Source: Diphasiastrum complanatum
Taxonomy: Eukaryota > Streptophyta > Lycopodiopsida > Lycopodiales > Lycopodiaceae
Direction of reading: 5' to 3'
Length of the DNA: 64,000 nt
Assembly: GCA_029204225.1 (NCBI GenBank)
Contig: CM055102.1
Span: 34,778,585-34,842,584 of the forward strand
Shown here in pieces: positions 47,101 to 52,182 of this stretch. The translations under genes were made by a program, and so were the position numbers. The notes under the pieces were generated by a model. That model was not told the origin of the DNA and did no database searches. It was given only the letters and a program-made list of their open reading frames with translations. Each line of letters begins with the position of its first letter. The stretch's first letter is position 1.

Positions 47101-50100
47101 CTTGGGTGGAAGTTACCTGTTTATGGCTGTCCAGTCTGGCGTGGCGCCAGGTTGGCTTCCAGCGCTCGTGACGAAGCTTTCAGTTGGTTAAGTCTGATGT
47201 AAGTCAGATCGCTTGCTTGGAATGGATGTTACTCGTTTGTAACGAAGCTTCGAGTTGGTTAAGTTTGATATATGTCGGGCGGCTTGCTTGGAGGGAAGTC
47301 ACCCACATCGGGACCCCCGATCTGGCATGGCGCCATGTTGGATCTCAATGTTGGTTTTCGGAACTTCAAGTTGGTTAAGTCTGATCGTTGTTGGCGAGTT
47401 GGCTGCTTGTATGTCAAGTGGGTTTGGATGGCAAGAGTTGAAGGCTGGGAAGCTAAGTCGTGGTTCCCGGCTCCCTTTGGGATGCCTGCGCTACACCTGC
47501 CCAATCAGAATCTGAATAACCTTCCAGCTGAAGGTTCCCGTCATCCATGTATCCAATCCCATAAGTCACTGTCCCTCTCACATATCGTAGGATCCGCTTC
47601 GCTGCCTTCCAATCTGCTTCGGTAGGCTTACACATGTATTGACTTGCAATTCCAACCGCATAAGCAATATATGGCCTGGTGGTAGTAAGGTAAATCAGGC
47701 TGCCCACTAACTGACGATAGAGCGTCTCTTCTACAAATGCTGGACCATCATCTTTTGATGGCTTGTTGCTTGCATCCATGGGTGTGCTGATTGGTTTGCT
47801 TTCTTGCATGTTAAACCTCTTCAATAATTTTTGTGCATACTTTGCCTGTGAGATAAAAAGACAACGCTTCCCTTTCCAAACTTCAACTCCTAGGCAATAG
47901 TGTAGCAAACCCAAATCTTTCATTTCAAACTCATTAGAAAGATTCTTCTTAACACAAGCAATAAGCTTCTTATTGCTTCCCGTGATGAGTAGATCATCCA
48001 CATAGAGCACAACAACCACAAAGTCTTCTCCTTCCCTGAAGACATAAAGATTGCAATCAGACTTACTCTTCTCAAACCCTTGCCTTGCAAAGTACTCATC
48101 AATTCGGCTGTACCAAGCCCTTGGCGCCTGTTTGAGCTCATACAAGGCTTTCCTAAACCTGCAGACCAGATTCTCCTTGCCTGTTATTTCAAATCCCTGC
48201 GGTTGTTCCATGTAAACCTCCTCCTGTAGGTGCCCATTAAGAAAGGCACTCTTGACATCCATTTGATGGACATCCCAATCAAAATATGAGGCTATAGCCA
48301 AAACGGTCCTGATAGATGTCATCTTAGCAACAGGTGCGAATGTCTCATCATAGTCTAGCCCCTCTTGCTGAGCATAGCCTTTCGCCACCAACCTTGCCCT
48401 GTACTTGTCCACTCTTCCATTGGCATGAAACTTGGTCTTATAGACCCACTTGCAACCTATTGGTTGCTTCCCTTCTGGCAATGTAGTGAGCTCCCATGTG
48501 TCATTCTTAACAATGGAGTCATACTCCTCCTGCATGGCATGTTGCCATACCTTTTCTCTCACGGCTTCGTGAAAGAACTGTGGCTCATCTGCATTCAGAA
48601 TAGTGGACATAAGAGCAAAGTTAGTCTCTTGTCTCTCATGAGACCTAAGAGATCTTCTGACACCCTGTTCACTGCTCTCTCCTTCTTCAATCATTTGACC
48701 TTCTTTGATTGTTTCCCAATACCACCTAGGTAGCTTCTTCCTAGCAGTAGGTGATGTGGATGGTGACATGGTACTGTCTTAGTCTTCCGTTTGTCCCCAA
48801 CTTCGGCTTCTGGTACTTGGCCAAAAAGAGGTCTCGAACTAGTAGGTTCGATTTCCTGTTGTTGCTCCTGCACTTGAGGCTTACAGGACTCTTGACTAGG
48901 ATCCTCATCCGTGGAATCAATCAAGGGTATGAACTCAGTAATTCCTTCCTTCTCCTGCTCTTGTATCTTGGGTGCATGCTCTTCATCAAAGATGACATCT
49001 CGACTTAGGATCTTCCTCCTGTTTTCGAGATCACATAGCACATAAGCTTTCTCACCTTCACTATACCCAAGAAAGACACACTGTACGGATTTTGCATCAA
49101 GTTTCTTCCGCAAGTCCTTTGGTATATGTGCATATGCTGTACACCCAAATACTCGAAGGCTGCCCACTTTGGGCTTGTTGCCACTATATGCCTCTTCTGG
49201 CGTGATTCCTTCAACTGCTTTGGTTGGACTTCTATTCAAAAGAAAAACAGCAGTTGCTACCGCTTCTGCCCAAAAGGAATTTGGCAACCCCTTTGCCTTG
49301 AGCATGCTCCTCGCACACTCAAATATAGACCTGTTTTTCCGCTCAGCCACGCCGTTTTGCTGCGGTGTATGTGGAGCAGTAAACTGTCTCTTTATCCCAC
49401 ATGCTTTGCAAAGATCTTTGAACTCATCAGAAATATACTCACCACCCTTATTTGACCTGAGAGTCTTTAACCTCTTTCCTGTGTGGTTTTCCATCATAGC
49501 TTTCCACTGTTTGAAGTATTTGAACGCTTCAGATTTCAATTTCAGAAAATAGACCCATACCTTCCGAGAGAAATCATCTACGAAGGTCATGAGATAGTAT
49601 GCCCCCCCTGCTGATTTGACCTGCATGGGACCGCATAAATCTGAATGCACAAGTTCAAGAATGCCCTTGGCCCTGGTAGCTTTCTCCTTTGGAAACTTTT
49701 TCCTCTGTTGCTTCCCTAATGCACAAGCCTCACATGTATCTGAAGAAGACTTAATGCTAGGAAGATCTACTACCATTTTGTGCCTGTTCAAAACTTGCAA
49801 ACTTTGATAACTCAAATGACCATATCTCTCATGCCAAAGCTTGTCCCGATTAGTATCTCTTGCAGACAAGGCCTCTTGGCTAGGAATGGTTGTGAAAAGC
49901 TTGTAAAGACCTCCTTCTTGCATTCCCTTGGCTACCACCTTGAAGTTCTGATCTTTGTCTTTTACCAAACATTTAGAATCATTAAACTCCTACCATGATG
50001 AAAGCAGCCCAAGACCCTCTCATAGAGAGCCATGACGGCCAGAATAATATCTGTAGAGAACCCCAGTCACGGAGTCTCTAGATAAGTAAGGAGCGTGGGA

Positions 50101-52126
50101 CAGAATCAAAGGCTTTCCTGAAGTCCACAAAACAACAGTAAACCTTTTCTCTCCTGTGTCTAGCTTCCTCAATAAGGGCTCGAAGTGTGAACATGTGATC
50201 TATAGTGGAATAATGAGCGCGGAACCCTGCCTGACCCAAAGCATGTAATCTCCTGGACTCTGCCTCTGAGCTAACTGCAGACTGGAGGATGGTGCCATAT
50301 AAAGAAAGAAAGAAAGAAAGAAAGAAAGCTTTATGAGAGAAAAAGAAATAAAGAAAGCTTTATTAACGTCTTTTGATGCCAAACGGCATATAAGACCAAA
50401 TAAATACATCTCAAGTGTGATAGATATTGAACGAAGCATGTAAATGTCTCCATAAACAAACAACTACTAGCTAAAATAATTGGTCTATCAAGACCAGATA
50501 AAAACTCTAAAATGTTCTAAAATGCTCATGGACATGGTACAATGGGGTGTCATATAATTGTACAATAACCATCCGAACTATGTGATAGATCATGTAACCA
50601 CTGAAACGCTAATGAAGAAAGTAAGTATAAAAGAGGATGCAGGTATTGGTGCTGAAGCGTTGGGTCTACGCCCATGAGCTCTAGGTCTATGAGGTTCAAC
50701 CTGAAAATAGCCTCAACTCGTAGTGGAATGACGGCAAACTTGGCAAGTATAACCTAGTGAGGAACAGATGGTTTGGCCTGGATCATGCGTGCAAGCATAC
50801 TGATCTGTAAACGTGAGATGCTAGTCCACTCTGACTCTGAAATTCCAGTACACCAAGCCTCTGCTGCATACATAGCTATGGGTGCGACAATAATATCAAA
50901 TAGGTTGCACTTACTCGGGGCATCCCGAATGTGCTTCCTGAAACAAAAGCGCTCAAGACTAACCAAAGCAGCATGCCCTCTCCGTAGTCTAGCAGTGGCA
51001 GAGTGTCTCATGACCAGTCTGAGAGGCCCTCCACTGACCTGAAGCATCCCCAAACCTGCTCATATAGTGTCATGACTGCCAGTATGGTACCCGTAGAAAA
51101 ATCAAGATTTCTCAACCTCTAGATAAGCATGTGACGTGGAACAGAGTCAAACACTTTCCTGAAGTCCACAAAACAACAATATACTCTCTCATGTCTGGAT
51201 CTAGCCTCCTCTGGCTTATCTCATAACCTTTGGACTACACTAGGATAGTTGAGAGTCTCTCCCACCAGCTAAATGTTGAGGTTGGGGGTTTCCAAGCCAA
51301 ATGTGTACCATAGGGGTGTCAAAATCGGAAGAGCATTTTATCTTCCAATGTCCTCTATATTATGATATTCAAGAAAGATACTAAAGACTCTTTCATGATC
51401 CAATTTCACTGCACTCACTAATATTATGTGAAGACTAGAGATGTTTAGCCTTGATGATTAGGAAGATGTTTCATTTGAGGAGCGCCACATACCATACCAT
51501 CTTCGCACATGATAGTGATCTACTACAATCATCTAATACTGCTTATTTTCCAAGATACCACTCACGTGCTACCATTTAGGGTGATATTGAGAAGACAAAG
51601 GTTTCCACTGGACAGTTGCATCAGTGCGGAAAGCCTACACGTCCTACCGCTTTGCATCCACAAGGCATATTGCTTCCGTCACATTTGAGTGCTCATCAAC
51701 GATCATCTCGACACAGTGCTCCCATCTGCACCTCAATTGTTATCACTACATTCTTCAAACCTCACAGAGTCATTTTGTAGTCTACCGTTTCAGGATCAAC
51801 CTTTTCGAAATCAAATGAATCGGCATGATTCGTGGTTCAGAACCGGGTCTCATCCTAAGAGAATCAGAACGAATCAACAAGAAAAGACTTTGCAAATATA
51901 ATGCTTAAAAATATCTGATGTAATATATATAACATCTAGAATGTTTCTGAAATCTTATAGACATTGATTGCTAATGAGTACATAAATTTCAAAGTTCATT
52001 GTTGCTTGTACAAAGCTAAGGCTTGAAACTATATTAGTGTTCAAAGAATCACAAGTGCACATTTGAATAGAAATCAAAACATTGAAAACAAAATCAAAGA
52101 ACCGTTTTTTTCCCCCCTCCGGTCCG

Positions 52127-52182
<56 letters not shown>

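Larger units (their letters stand above)
45424..49968 (-). mobile_element. Ty1/copia element with a solo LTR inserted (Copia-3)
   Basis: Minus-strand copia: 3' LTR (45424-45823), purine tract, RNase H (45902-46277), RT (47501-48769) and integrase (48691-49968). A 1.2-kb solo LTR separates RNase H from RT. Gag, protease and 5' LTR are missing: the element is cut at about 49990 by LINE sequence. LTR and pol resemble Copia-1, so the two belong to one family. Confidence 0.88.
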
